A program made the translations under genes and the position numbers. From NCBI GenBank assembly GCA_947631005.1, contig CANRJR010000010.1, positions 1 to 59,578 of the forward strand: a stretch of 59,578 bases of DNA, in the 5' to 3' direction. This document shows, in pieces, positions 52,196 to 59,578 of the stretch. The stretch is from an uncultured Clostridia bacterium. GTDB taxonomy: Bacteria > Bacillota > Clostridia > Christensenellales > Borkfalkiaceae. The notes below the pieces were generated by a model that had not been told where the DNA came from, made no database searches, and saw only the letters and a program-made list of their open reading frames with translations. Within the stretch, counting starts at the first letter, position 1; each line of letters starts with the position of its first letter.

Positions 52196-53671
52196 ATGGA
52201 ATTACAGAGAGGGGCGGGCGTCCTTTGCCACATCTCTTCCCTCCCGGGGAAGTACGGCGTCGGGTCGCTCGGAAAGCAAGCCTACCGCTTCGCAAAACGC
52301 CTGAAAGCAAGCGGCATGCGGTATTGGCAAATTTTGCCGCTCGTGCAGACGGGCTACGGCGATTCGCCCTATCAGTCGGTCGCCTGCACGTCGGGCAATC
52401 CCTATTTTATCGACCTCGAAATTCTGAAAGAGGAGGGACTGCTCACGGCGGAGGAGCTCAAAAGTGCCGAGCGGGAGGGGGACGTCGACTACGGCGATCT
52501 CTATAAAACGCGGTATCCGCTGCTCAAAAAGGCGTTTTCCCGCTTCAATTTCGACGGGACGGCGTTCCGCGCCTACGTCCATAGCGGCTCGTGCGAGGAT
52601 TACGCCCTGTTCATGACCGCCAAAACGGTGTACGGCGGGAGCTTTTGCGATTGGGAAGAGGGGCTCAAACGCCGCGACGCGGCGGCGGTCGAGCGGCTTC
52701 GGACCGATCATCACGAAGAATATCTCTTTTGGTATTTCCTGCAATACATGTTCGACCGCCAGTGGTACGCGCTCAAAGCGTATTGCAACAAGATCGGTCT
52801 CTCGATCGTGGGGGATATCCCGCTCTACGTAGCTTACGACAGCGCGGACGTATGGGCGCATCCCGCGCTTTTCAAGCTCGGCGGCGATCTCAAACCCGAG
52901 AAAGTCGCGGGCGTTCCGCCCGACTATTTTTCGGAGACGGGACAGCTCTGGGGCAATCCCATTTACGATTGGCGGCGGCATGCGGAGGACGGTTACGCGT
53001 GGTGGCGCGCCCGCCTCGGCGACGCGCTCAAACGGTACGACGTCGTGCGGATCGACCATTTCCGCGGCATAGACCGCTACTATGAGATCGACGCGGGTGC
53101 GGAAACGGCGGCGGAGGGCGAATGGAAAGACGGTCCGAAAGACGCGCTTTTTCTCGGTTCGAACTGCGCGGGGCGGGTCATCGCCGAGGATCTCGGTACG
53201 GTGGACGACGGCGTGCGGTCGCTCCTCGGTCGCACGGGTTTCCCCGGGATGAAAGTGCTCCTGTTCGCCTTCGACGGCGATCCCGCCAACGAACATCTTC
53301 CCACGGTGTTCGGGGAGAACGTCGTTTGCTATACGGGGACGCACGACAACGACACCGTGCGCGGCTATTTCGATTCGCTCGGGGAAGAGGGGGAAACCGT
53401 GCTCGCCCGCGTTGCGGAGGAGGCGGCTCGGTTGGGCGTGAAAACGCCCGTGCGGGAAGATACCGTAGCGGATGTGTTCGTACAGATGGCGTTCGCTTCG
53501 AACGCGGTCATCGCGGTCGCGCCCGTGCAGGATATTTTGGGGCTCGGGAACGAGGCGCGCATGAATTTCCCGGGGACACAGGGCGCGCTTTGGAAATTCC
53601 GACTGAAAAAACAGCTTCCCCGCCGTACGGTGCGGCGGCTGAAAAAATCGGCAAAAATTTATCGGAGGTAA
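52196..53671 (+). CDS. malQ: 4-alpha-glucanotransferase (amylomaltase)
   Basis: 491 residues, the usual MalQ length, in GH77. The opening RGAGVLCHISSLPGKYGVGS and the catalytic pieces VRIDHFRGIDRYYEI (nucleophile Asp), AEDLGTVDDGVRSLL (acid/base Glu) and YTGTHDNDTVRGYF (third acid) are all intact. It transfers alpha-1,4-glucan segments in glycogen or maltodextrin metabolism. Why it sits between dapL and mscL is unclear; the six-base spacing to dapL suggests cotranscription. Confidence 0.96.
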   Translation: MELQRGAGVLCHISSLPGKYGVGSLGKQAYRFAKRLKASGMRYWQILPLVQTGYGDSPYQSVACTSGNPYFIDLEILKEEGLLTAEELKSAEREGDVDYGDLYKTRYPLLKKAFSRFNFDGTAFRAYVHSGSCEDYALFMTAKTVYGGSFCDWEEGLKRRDAAAVERLRTDHHEEYLFWYFLQYMFDRQWYALKAYCNKIGLSIVGDIPLYVAYDSADVWAHPALFKLGGDLKPEKVAGVPPDYFSETGQLWGNPIYDWRRHAEDGYAWWRARLGDALKRYDVVRIDHFRGIDRYYEIDAGAETAAEGEWKDGPKDALFLGSNCAGRVIAEDLGTVDDGVRSLLGRTGFPGMKVLLFAFDGDPANEHLPTVFGENVVCYTGTHDNDTVRGYFDSLGEEGETVLARVAEEAARLGVKTPVREDTVADVFVQMAFASNAVIAVAPVQDILGLGNEARMNFPGTQGALWKFRLKKQLPRRTVRRLKKSAKIYRR

Positions 53672-53676
53672 CTTTT

Positions 53677-54174
53677 ATGGCAGAAAAGAAAGGATTCTGG
53701 AAAGAATTCAAAGCGTTTATCGCGCGCGGCAACGTGCTCGATATGGCAGTCGGCATCATCATCGGCGGTGCGTTCACGGCGATCATCACTGCGATCGTGA
53801 ACGGCATTTTAACGCCGCTGTTGCAGTCGATCGGCGTGGGCTCGGACGGCTTCGGCGCGTTGCAGCTCGTCCTCAACAAGGCGGCTGTCGAGGCGAATCC
53901 CGACGTCGTTCCCATCATTCTCGACTTCGGCATCGTCATTTCGGCGATCGTCACCTTTGTGCTCACGGCGTTCATCCTGTTCCTCATTGTCTGGACGACC
54001 AACCGCCTGCACGAGCACGCCGAGAAACTCAAAGCGAAGAGAAAGGCTGCGGCAGCTCCCGCCGAACCCGCTGCGCCCGCAGAGCCCGTCGCGCCGCCCG
54101 AACCGCCCAAGCCCACCGCAGAGGAGCTTTTAACGGAGATCCTCGCCGAGCTCAAAGCGCAGAGAAAGGAATAA
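53677..54174 (+). CDS. mscL: Large-conductance mechanosensitive channel MscL
   Basis: 165 residues with CGGAGGTAACTTTT before the ATG. The N-terminal helix and TM1 (EFKAFIARGNVLDMAVGIII) and TM2 (VISAIVTFVLTAFILFLIVW) are canonical. Between TM2 and the C-terminal helix bundle (TAEELLTEILAELKAQ) lies a 35-residue alanine- and proline-rich linker (AAAAPAEPAAPAEP...), longer than usual. The pentameric channel opens at near-lytic tension. It ends a unit that started with purA; an MscS gene lies elsewhere in this window. Confidence 0.97.
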   Translation: MAEKKGFWKEFKAFIARGNVLDMAVGIIIGGAFTAIITAIVNGILTPLLQSIGVGSDGFGALQLVLNKAAVEANPDVVPIILDFGIVISAIVTFVLTAFILFLIVWTTNRLHEHAEKLKAKRKAAAAPAEPAAPAEPVAPPEPPKPTAEELLTEILAELKAQRKE

Positions 54175-54181
54175 CGTGTAC

Positions 54182-54208
54182 AAAAAACCGACGCGCGCGT
54201 CGGTTTTT
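54182..54208. terminator. Terminator after mscL
   Basis: AAAAAACCGACGC with its complement GCGTCGGTTTTT; symmetrical and usable in both directions. Confidence 0.85.
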
Positions 54209-54246
54209 GTCACCAAAAAGCCGCCCGTTTCGATACAATGGTTTGT

Positions 54247-54921
54247 ATGCGCATCTGTTTCGTTACGAGCGGCACGTTGGAGGAATATGCGTCGCGGAGC
54301 GTTCCCGCGCGCGCGGACGTCGTCTGTTTTTCCTTTCAGGCGATCGGAGAGGTCAGCTATGAGCGCGAACTGCGGGGAGAGACGTCTCTCTTCGAGGACG
54401 TTGCGTTGCTTTCCAAAGAGGGGAAGAACGTCGTCGTGTGCGGCTGTTATACCGACGCCCGCGGCATCCGCCGCAAGTCCGTCGTCGTCGCCGAGCAGGG
54501 ACGCATTCTCGGCGTGTCCGATATGGTGAACCGCCTCGACGGCGGGGAATACCGTTGCGGCGCGGGGATCAAGATCTTCGATACGCTGGCGGGCAAGCTC
54601 GGCGTCATCGTGGCGGAGGACCTGTATTTTCCGCGGGTCGCCGAAACGCTGTCCGTCTGCGGCGCGGAGCTCGCGCTTTGCGTGTACGAACAGCTCGACG
54701 GCAGTCTCGAACAGACGCTCATGCGGGCGCAGTCTTTCCTGTACGGCGTGCCCATGTGCGTATGCGCGTACGGGTTCGCGCAGGCTTCGGACATCGGCGG
54801 GAAATTGCGCTTTGCGTCGCCGCACAGCCCGTCCGTCTACGATTTCGAGCGGGAGCAGGAATATCATTTGGTGGAGACCCGCCAGCGCGGGTTTTACCGC
54901 GTGAAAAAGGGCGGGTTTTGA
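54247..54921 (+). CDS. Nitrilase-superfamily protein lacking the Glu-Lys-Cys triad
   Basis: 224 residues from ATG 54247; ATG 54238 lies inside a TACAAT box. The layout matches carbon-nitrogen hydrolases: strand ADVVCFSFQAIGE, then the segment VVVAEQGRILGVSDMVNRL, then GEYRCGAGIKIFDTLAGKLG and IVAEDLYFPRVAETLS. At the catalytic sites, FPE is FSF, the lysine of RKxHL is asparagine or arginine, and ICYDLRFPE is IVAEDLYFPR. All three triad residues are thus replaced, so hydrolase activity is unlikely. A binding or regulatory role is inferred. The start lies seven bases after the -10-like TACAAT. Confidence 0.78.
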   Translation: MRICFVTSGTLEEYASRSVPARADVVCFSFQAIGEVSYERELRGETSLFEDVALLSKEGKNVVVCGCYTDARGIRRKSVVVAEQGRILGVSDMVNRLDGGEYRCGAGIKIFDTLAGKLGVIVAEDLYFPRVAETLSVCGAELALCVYEQLDGSLEQTLMRAQSFLYGVPMCVCAYGFAQASDIGGKLRFASPHSPSVYDFEREQEYHLVETRQRGFYRVKKGGF

Positions 54922-54939
54922 CAAAATTTCTTAAACGCC

Positions 54940-54968
54940 TTGCAAAACCGAAAAAAGCGTGATATAAT
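54940..54968 (+). promoter_or_regulatory. Promoter giving a leaderless transcript of the HEPN-like/CBS gene
   Basis: TTGCAA, a 17-base spacer and TATAAT; only CGTGCC separates the -10 box from the ATG at 54975, so transcription should start at or next to the start codon. Confidence 0.75.
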
Positions 54969-54974
54969 CGTGCC

Positions 54975-55679
54975 ATGAGCAACGCCGTGGATTTCATCTC
55001 TTCCTACAACGCCATCGACGCGCGGATGCGCGCGATCTATCGCGGGAAAGGGAATTTGCAGTTTACCGACCTCGTGCGCCGACTTGCGGAGGGGAACGCG
55101 ACCGTGGCGAAATACGAGGACGATCTTCTCGCCTTTGCGAAACTTCGCAACGCCATCGTGCACGAGAGCTCGCGCGACCGCATCATCGCCGAGCCCTGCG
55201 ACGACGTGACCCGCCTCATTGCCCATATCGCCGAACTTCTCGTTACGCCGCCCCGCCTTTGCGCGCTTCGCGAAAAGAAGGTGCGGGGGGTGGACGCGGA
55301 CGAAACGCTCGCCGACGCGCTCATCCGCAGCGCGGAAACGGGGCATTCCAATCTCCCCGTCTACCGCGGCGAACGGGTGATCGGCATGCTCAACAACCGC
55401 CGTTTCGTGCGGCTGATCGGGCGCGCACTCAAACAGGGGGAGGACATCGAAGCCACGCTCTCCGCGCCCTGCTCCGCCGTCGTATCGGAGGACGATCTCT
55501 TTCGGTTCTACAAAGTTTTGGGCAAGAACGACGAAATACAGAGCGCGATCAACGCGTTCGAAGAGAATAGGAAACTTCTCGCCGTCATCGTAACGGAGAG
55601 CGGCGCGTTCGGCGACAGGATCGTCAACCTCATCACGAGTTCCGACCTGCCCGCCCTGTTCAAGATGCTCGAAGAATAA
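54975..55679 (+). CDS. HEPN-like domain fused to CBS pair
   Basis: 234 residues. The N-terminal 90 residues are helical and contain FAKLRNAIVHESS (near residue 57), an R-x4-H motif as in HEPN RNases and related proteins. The C-terminal half holds two CBS motifs (DALIRSAETGHSNLPVY, then RVIGMLNNRRFVRLIG; ESGAFGDRIVNLITSSDL). CBS pairs bind AMP, ATP or related nucleotides. No other catalytic domain is visible. The gene lacks a ribosome binding site and has a consensus promoter directly before the ATG, suggesting leaderless translation. Nucleotide-gated RNA cleavage is a hypothesis only. Confidence 0.75.
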   Translation: MSNAVDFISSYNAIDARMRAIYRGKGNLQFTDLVRRLAEGNATVAKYEDDLLAFAKLRNAIVHESSRDRIIAEPCDDVTRLIAHIAELLVTPPRLCALREKKVRGVDADETLADALIRSAETGHSNLPVYRGERVIGMLNNRRFVRLIGRALKQGEDIEATLSAPCSAVVSEDDLFRFYKVLGKNDEIQSAINAFEENRKLLAVIVTESGAFGDRIVNLITSSDLPALFKMLEE

Positions 55680-55704
55680 ACGCCCGCGAGGGCAGGGAGA
55701 GGCT

Positions 55705-56217
55705 ATGCAACAACAGTCGGTCCGACGCGAATACGGCGCGGACGTATGGTTGCTCTTGATATCGACATTGTTCGCGGCGGCGTCGCGGTTTTTGCCGTGC
55801 ACGGCGTTTTTCCGCAATGTGATCGGATTCGAGGGGAACGGACTTCTGCTGCGCTGGATCCCCGCGCTCCTGCCCACGCTCTCCGCGCTTACGGCGGCGG
55901 CGTTTTTCGTGTATTTCCTCGCGACCTGCAAACGGCGCGCCGCGCACGATTTCGTGGTCGCCCTCGTGCTCATCGCCGCGTCGCTTACGGCGGCGGGCTG
56001 TTTTTGGCATTATTCTTTGATGGAGAACGCCGCGCAGTTCTACTACGACGCCGACGCGTTCCTCGTAGTCGTGTGTTCCCCGCTCGCGGAAACGGGCGTG
56101 GAGGGGCTGTTCTTCGACCCGCAGTTTTTCGTCATTCTCTTTTGCTATCTCTATCTCATCACGACGATGCTGTACCAGCCCGTCAAGCGGGAACTCGAAG
56201 AGGAGCTTCCGCTGTAA
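55705..56217 (+). CDS. Four-helix membrane protein of unknown function
   Basis: 170 residues preceded by GGGAGAGGCT. Four hydrophobic helices are apparent (about residues 16-35, 50-72, 84-104 and 135-157), with a short outer loop and a charged C-terminus (VKRELEEELPL). No family or catalytic motif is recognised. It follows the HEPN-like/CBS gene by 25 bases and is probably in the same transcription unit. A strong terminator lies at 56253. Confidence 0.65.
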   Translation: MQQQSVRREYGADVWLLLISTLFAAASRFLPCTAFFRNVIGFEGNGLLLRWIPALLPTLSALTAAAFFVYFLATCKRRAAHDFVVALVLIAASLTAAGCFWHYSLMENAAQFYYDADAFLVVVCSPLAETGVEGLFFDPQFFVILFCYLYLITTMLYQPVKRELEEELPL

Positions 56218-56252
56218 CGCTGTAACCTTTTGTTTTTTTATATAAGATAAGA

Positions 56253-56285
56253 CGAGCCCCTGCGCCGAATCGGCGCAGGGGCTCG
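56253..56285. terminator. Terminator, CGAGCCCCTGCGCC family (copy 3)
   Basis: Third copy of the identical 14-bp stem (loop GAAT). It lies between the convergent 55705 gene and the second DegV gene. Confidence 0.8.
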
Positions 56286-56311
56286 CGTCAAAAATTTTGC
56301 AATCGCGGTTT

Positions 56312-57181
56312 TTATTTGATGACGCGCATGGTCGCGCAGGCGAGTGCGCCCGGACCGATGTGGCAGGAGACGGAGAGGGAGAGGGGGTCGCAGAACGTGA
56401 CGGGGATCGCGGGGAACGCCGCCTGCAATTCGTCGTGGAATTTCTCGGCTTCCTCCCCGTTTGCGGTATGCGCCACCGCGATATTCATTTCGCCCGCCGC
56501 AACGTACTCTTTGAAGCGCGTTTCGAGGTCGCTTCTGATCGCCTCCGTCATCACCTCTTTCGCCTTATTGAGGGTGTGTACTTTCTTGAACGCGTCGAGC
56601 TTTTCCCCCTGAATTTGCAACACGGGTTTGATTTTGAGGATCGTGCCGATGAGCGCGGCGGCGGGGGTGAGACGCCCGCCCTTTTTGAGATATTGCAGGG
56701 TGTCGAGGGAGATATAGATACTGCTGTCGAACTTTTGGCGGATGAGTTCGTCGCGGATCTCCTGCGCCGAACAGCCGCGGTTTGCGAGCGCGAGCGCGTC
56801 GAACACGCTCTGCTTTTGGGTGAGGGAGATGCGCTGGTTGTCTACGACCTGCACTTTGCCGCCGTAGTCGAGGGCGAGCCTCTCCGCCGTATGGCAGGAT
56901 TCGGAAAGCCCGCTCGACATGGGAATGTGTACGACCTCAGAGCCGTCTTTCAGAAGCGAATCCCAAAGCTCGGTCACGCTCGCGATGGAGGGCTGGGACG
57001 TGGAGACCGCGCCGCCCGCCCGCAGATGCTCGTAAAACGCCTCTTGCGTGAGGTTGATGTCCTCGAAATATTCCTCGCCGTCGAGCAGAAAGGGCATGGG
57101 AACGACAAAAATGCCGAGCTTCTCGGCTTCCGCCTGCGTGATCCCGCTGTTGGAGTCGGTAACGATTTTCACCTTTGTCAT
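56312..57181 (-). CDS. DegV family fatty-acid-binding protein (second copy)
   Basis: 289 residues from the ATG after CGGAGGTCCAT. The start KVKIVTDSNSGITQAEAEKL, the binding loop IPMSSGLSESCHTAERLAL and the TLQYLKKGGRLTPAAALIG segment are typical DegV/FakB. It shares the fold but little sequence with the copy at 8184, so the two probably bind different fatty acids. The fatty acid is handed to the FakA kinase. A minus-strand promoter lies at 57227. Confidence 0.94.
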   Translation of the reverse strand: MTKVKIVTDSNSGITQAEAEKLGIFVVPMPFLLDGEEYFEDINLTQEAFYEHLRAGGAVSTSQPSIASVTELWDSLLKDGSEVVHIPMSSGLSESCHTAERLALDYGGKVQVVDNQRISLTQKQSVFDALALANRGCSAQEIRDELIRQKFDSSIYISLDTLQYLKKGGRLTPAAALIGTILKIKPVLQIQGEKLDAFKKVHTLNKAKEVMTEAIRSDLETRFKEYVAAGEMNIAVAHTANGEEAEKFHDELQAAFPAIPVTFCDPLSLSVSCHIGPGALACATMRVIK

Positions 57182-57226
57182 ATGGACCTCCGTGCAAACT
57201 GCGCTTCTTTCGCACTTCGGTATGAA

Positions 57227-57255
57227 TTATATTCATAAAGTGTACAAAAGTCAAG
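57227..57255 (-). promoter_or_regulatory. Promoter of the second DegV gene
   Basis: Minus-strand TTGACT, a 17-base spacer and TATAAT. Confidence 0.8.
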
Positions 57256-57296
57256 AAATTCACGCATATGCGGAAAAATTTATTCTGTGTCGAACC

Positions 57297-57326
57297 TTGA
57301 CAAACAGATTTGTGATATTGTATAAT
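57297..57326 (+). promoter_or_regulatory. Promoter of the NfnAB-type pair
   Basis: TTGACA, an 18-base spacer and TATAAT; the leader ends with AATAAGG before the ATG at 57356. Confidence 0.8.
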
Positions 57327-57355
57327 GTTGTGAGAAAAAGGGACAGGAAATAAGG

Positions 57356-58198
57356 ATGTACACCGTTTTACAACGCCGCGCGCTCAATGCGGGCGTAACG
57401 CAACTCGAAATCGAAGCACCGCGCATCGCGGGGAAAGCCCTCGCGGGACAGTTCGTCATCCTGCGCGCGGACGAGCGCGGCGAGCGCATCCCGCTCACCA
57501 TCGCGGGTACAAATGCGGCGCGCGGAAGCGTCACCGTCATCTTCCAAACGGTCGGCGGCGCAACGATGTCGCTCAACGCCAAACGGGAGGGGGAGAGCAT
57601 TTCCGATATCGTAGGTCCGCTCGGCTCGCCCACGCCCGTGGAGGGATACCGCAAGGTCGCCGTCGTCGGCGGCGGGGTGGGAACAGCCATCGCGCTTCCC
57701 GTTGCCCGCCGTCTGCACGAGCTCGGCGCGCACGTCACCGCGATCGCAGGATTCCGCACGCGCGAACTCGTCATTCTCGAAGAGGAGTTCCGCGCTTGCA
57801 GCGACCGCTTTTTCCTCGTCACCGACGACGGAAGCTGCGGCGAAAAGGGGAACGTTTGCGCCCCGCTCAACCGCCTGCTCGCCGAGGAGACGTTCGACGC
57901 GGTGTTCGCCATCGGACCGCTCGTCATGATGAAGTTCGTCGCGCTCGCAACTAAGCCGTACGGCGTGAAAACGATCGCAAGCATGAATCCCATCATGATC
58001 GACGGGACGGGCATGTGCGGCTGTTGCCGCGTTTCGGTGGGGGGAGAGATGAAGTTCGCCTGCGTCGACGGACCCGACTTCGACGCGCACCTCATCGATT
58101 TCGACGAAGCGATCATGCGCAACCAAACGTACGCCGCGTTCGAAGCCGCGGCGCGCGAACGTCACTGTAATCTCTATAAAAAGGGAGAACCGCAATGA
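57356..58198 (+). CDS. NfnA/SudB-type FAD and [2Fe-2S] oxidoreductase subunit
   Basis: 280 residues. The N-terminal FAD domain has AGQFVILRADERGERIPLTI, the NAD-binding domain has VAVVGGGVGTAIALPVARRL, and the C-terminal cluster region has DGTGMCGCCRVSVGG with a fourth cysteine in MKFACVDGPDFD. This is the small subunit of the NAD-dependent ferredoxin:NADP+ oxidoreductase (NfnA) or sulfide dehydrogenase SudB; PyrK-like proteins are shorter. It overlaps the large subunit gene by four bases. The pair bifurcates electrons between NAD(H), NADP(H) and ferredoxin. Confidence 0.92.
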   Translation: MYTVLQRRALNAGVTQLEIEAPRIAGKALAGQFVILRADERGERIPLTIAGTNAARGSVTVIFQTVGGATMSLNAKREGESISDIVGPLGSPTPVEGYRKVAVVGGGVGTAIALPVARRLHELGAHVTAIAGFRTRELVILEEEFRACSDRFFLVTDDGSCGEKGNVCAPLNRLLAEETFDAVFAIGPLVMMKFVALATKPYGVKTIASMNPIMIDGTGMCGCCRVSVGGEMKFACVDGPDFDAHLIDFDEAIMRNQTYAAFEAAARERHCNLYKKGEPQ

Positions 58199-59578
58199 AT
58201 TACGATCCCGATCCGAAAAAGCACGCGATGCCCGTGCAGGCGGCGGAGGAACGCCGCCGCAACTTCGCCGAGGTCGCGCTCGGGTACGACGAACAGACCG
58301 CCGTCGCCGAAGCGCGGCGGTGTCTGCATTGCAAAAACCGCCCCTGCGTCGCGGGGTGTCCCGTCGGCGTCAAGATCCCCGACTTTATCGCCCGCGTCGC
58401 GGAGGGGGACTTCGAGGGCGCGTACCGCGTCATCCGCGAAACGTCCTCCCTGCCCGCCGTGTGCGGAAGGGTCTGCCCGCAGGAGACGCAGTGCGAGGGC
58501 AAATGCACGCGGGGGATCAAGGGCGAACCCGTGGGGATCGGACGGCTCGAACGGTTCGTCGCGGACAGGCATATGCAGAGCGGCGTGCCCGATCCGTCGC
58601 CCGCCCCCCGAAACGGACATAAGGTCGCCGTGATCGGCTCGGGCCCCGCGGGGCTCTCCTGCGCGGGCGATCTCACGCGGCTGGGCTATGAGGTGACCGT
58701 GTTCGAGGCGTTGCACCTCGCGGGCGGCGTGCTCATTTACGGCATTCCCGAATTCCGTCTGCCCAAAGAGATCGTGCGGCGGGAGGTGGAGGGGCTCGCG
58801 GCTTGCGGCGTAACAATCGAAACGAACGCCGTCGCGGGGCGCGCATTCACCGTAAACGAGCTGTTCGGGGAGGGGTACGAAGCCGTTTTCCTCGGCACGG
58901 GCGCGGGTCTGCCCAAATTTATGAATATCCCCGGGGAGAACGCCGTCGGCGTCTTTTCCGCCAACGAATACCTCACGCGCACCAACCTCATGAAGGCGTA
59001 TGAAGCGGACAGCGAGACGCCCGTATTCCGCGGGAGGAAGATCGCCGTCGTGGGCGGCGGCAACGTCGCCATGGACGCGGCGCGTTGCGCGGTTCGGCTG
59101 GGCGCGGAAGAGGTGACCGTGGTCTACCGCCGTTCGGAGGAGGAGCTTCCCGCGCGGCGGGAGGAGGTCGAGCACGCCAAGGAGGAGGGGGTGGTTTTCC
59201 GCTTCCTCACCAATCCCGTGGAGGTCGTCTCCGAAAACAACCGCGCGACGGGGCTGAAATGTATCGAAATGGAGCTCGGTGCGCCCGACGCTTCGGGGCG
59301 CAGACGTCCCATTCCCAAACAGGGGAGCGAATTTTTGCTTCCCGCCGACTGCGTGATCATGGCACTCGGCACGTCGCCCAATCCGCTCGTGGCGCGCACG
59401 ACGGAGGGGCTTTCCGTAAAGCCGCACGGCGAGATCGTCGCCGACGGGGAGGGGCGCACCTCTCTTAAAGGCGTGTTCGCGGGCGGCGACGCCGTTACGG
59501 GCTCGGCGACCGTGATCCTCGCGATGGGGGCGGGCAAGGCGGCGGCACGTTCCATCGACGCCTACATCCGCAATAAAG
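58195..59578 (+). CDS. NfnB/SudA-type (glutamate synthase small subunit-like) large subunit, partial
   Basis: The first 461 residues; the frame is open to the window end. The N-terminal Fe-S domain (RRCLHCKNRPCVAGCPVGVK, then CGRVCPQETQCEGKC) is followed by the FAD loop VAVIGSGPAGLSCAGDLTRLG and the NADPH loop VAVVGGGNVAMDAARCAVRL. The product is annotated in databases as gltA or NADPH-dependent glutamate synthase beta chain, but next to the SudB/NfnA gene it is NfnB. It balances NADPH, NADH and reduced ferredoxin. Only the last few residues are outside. Confidence 0.93.
   Translation, partial: MNYDPDPKKHAMPVQAAEERRRNFAEVALGYDEQTAVAEARRCLHCKNRPCVAGCPVGVKIPDFIARVAEGDFEGAYRVIRETSSLPAVCGRVCPQETQCEGKCTRGIKGEPVGIGRLERFVADRHMQSGVPDPSPAPRNGHKVAVIGSGPAGLSCAGDLTRLGYEVTVFEALHLAGGVLIYGIPEFRLPKEIVRREVEGLAACGVTIETNAVAGRAFTVNELFGEGYEAVFLGTGAGLPKFMNIPGENAVGVFSANEYLTRTNLMKAYEADSETPVFRGRKIAVVGGGNVAMDAARCAVRLGAEEVTVVYRRSEEELPARREEVEHAKEEGVVFRFLTNPVEVVSENNRATGLKCIEMELGAPDASGRRRPIPKQGSEFLLPADCVIMALGTSPNPLVARTTEGLSVKPHGEIVADGEGRTSLKGVFAGGDAVTGSATVILAMGAGKAAARSIDAYIRNK

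Overview
The window reads as a chromosomal segment of a Gram-positive, anaerobic Clostridia-type Bacillota, possibly Christensenellales-like. The support is T-box control of thrS, the infC-rpmI-rplT attenuated operon, ECF-transporter S components, DUF4364/DUF1893/TSCPD/Mbeg1 family proteins, an NfnAB-type bifurcating pair, [4Fe-4S] serine dehydratase, consensus sigma-A promoters with 17-bp spacers and GGAGG ribosome binding sites. The DNA is GC-rich (clearly above 50% by eye) except for a few AT-rich patches. The lineage is inference; no rRNA or marker comparison is possible here.

Layout: 1-3207 holds the end of a YbaB-type gene, recR, a gpsA-like gene and a glycosyltransferase. 3301-9104 is an accessory stretch: tRNA-Val, a truncated tRNA-Leu copy, an intact tRNA-Leu(UAG), then a minus-strand run of small genes (membrane protein, TfoX-like, GNAT, unknown, a decayed kinase-like gene, a PNPOx-fold protein, an EFR1-type ferredoxin, DegV). 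Two copies of a ~125-bp direct repeat bracket an AT-rich membrane gene. 9244-11484 carries an Fe-S aldo/keto reductase, an ECF S component and DUF1893. A cluster of six tRNAs follows (11570-12100).

12528-24538 is the most unusual region: a TetR regulator, a palindromic operator candidate, a 2881-residue secreted and membrane-anchored surface protein, a smaller membrane-anchored partner, an MscS channel and an aquaporin. 24630-34874 holds mixed housekeeping and small genes, including a sequence-divergent PurH next to serine dehydratase, an HPr-like protein without the phosphorylatable histidine, and an ECF S component plus coaX behind a structured leader. 34871-42621 covers homoserine dehydrogenase, an ATP-grasp protein, leuS and T-box-regulated thrS. 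A decayed ABC transporter (about 42862-43539) precedes infC-rpmI-rplT-TrmH-YebC.

46537-54174 carries a NUDIX gene and a tightly packed set: purA, dapF, pyrG, dapL, malQ, mscL. 54247-56217 holds a nitrilase-fold protein whose three catalytic positions are all changed, then a HEPN-like/CBS fusion apparently expressed from a leaderless transcript, then a small membrane protein. The window ends with a second DegV gene and the NfnA/NfnB-type pair, the second cut by the window edge. Most gene ends carry strong hairpin terminators, some with nearly identical stems reused at distant loci. No CRISPR array, rRNA, transposase or integrase gene was seen.
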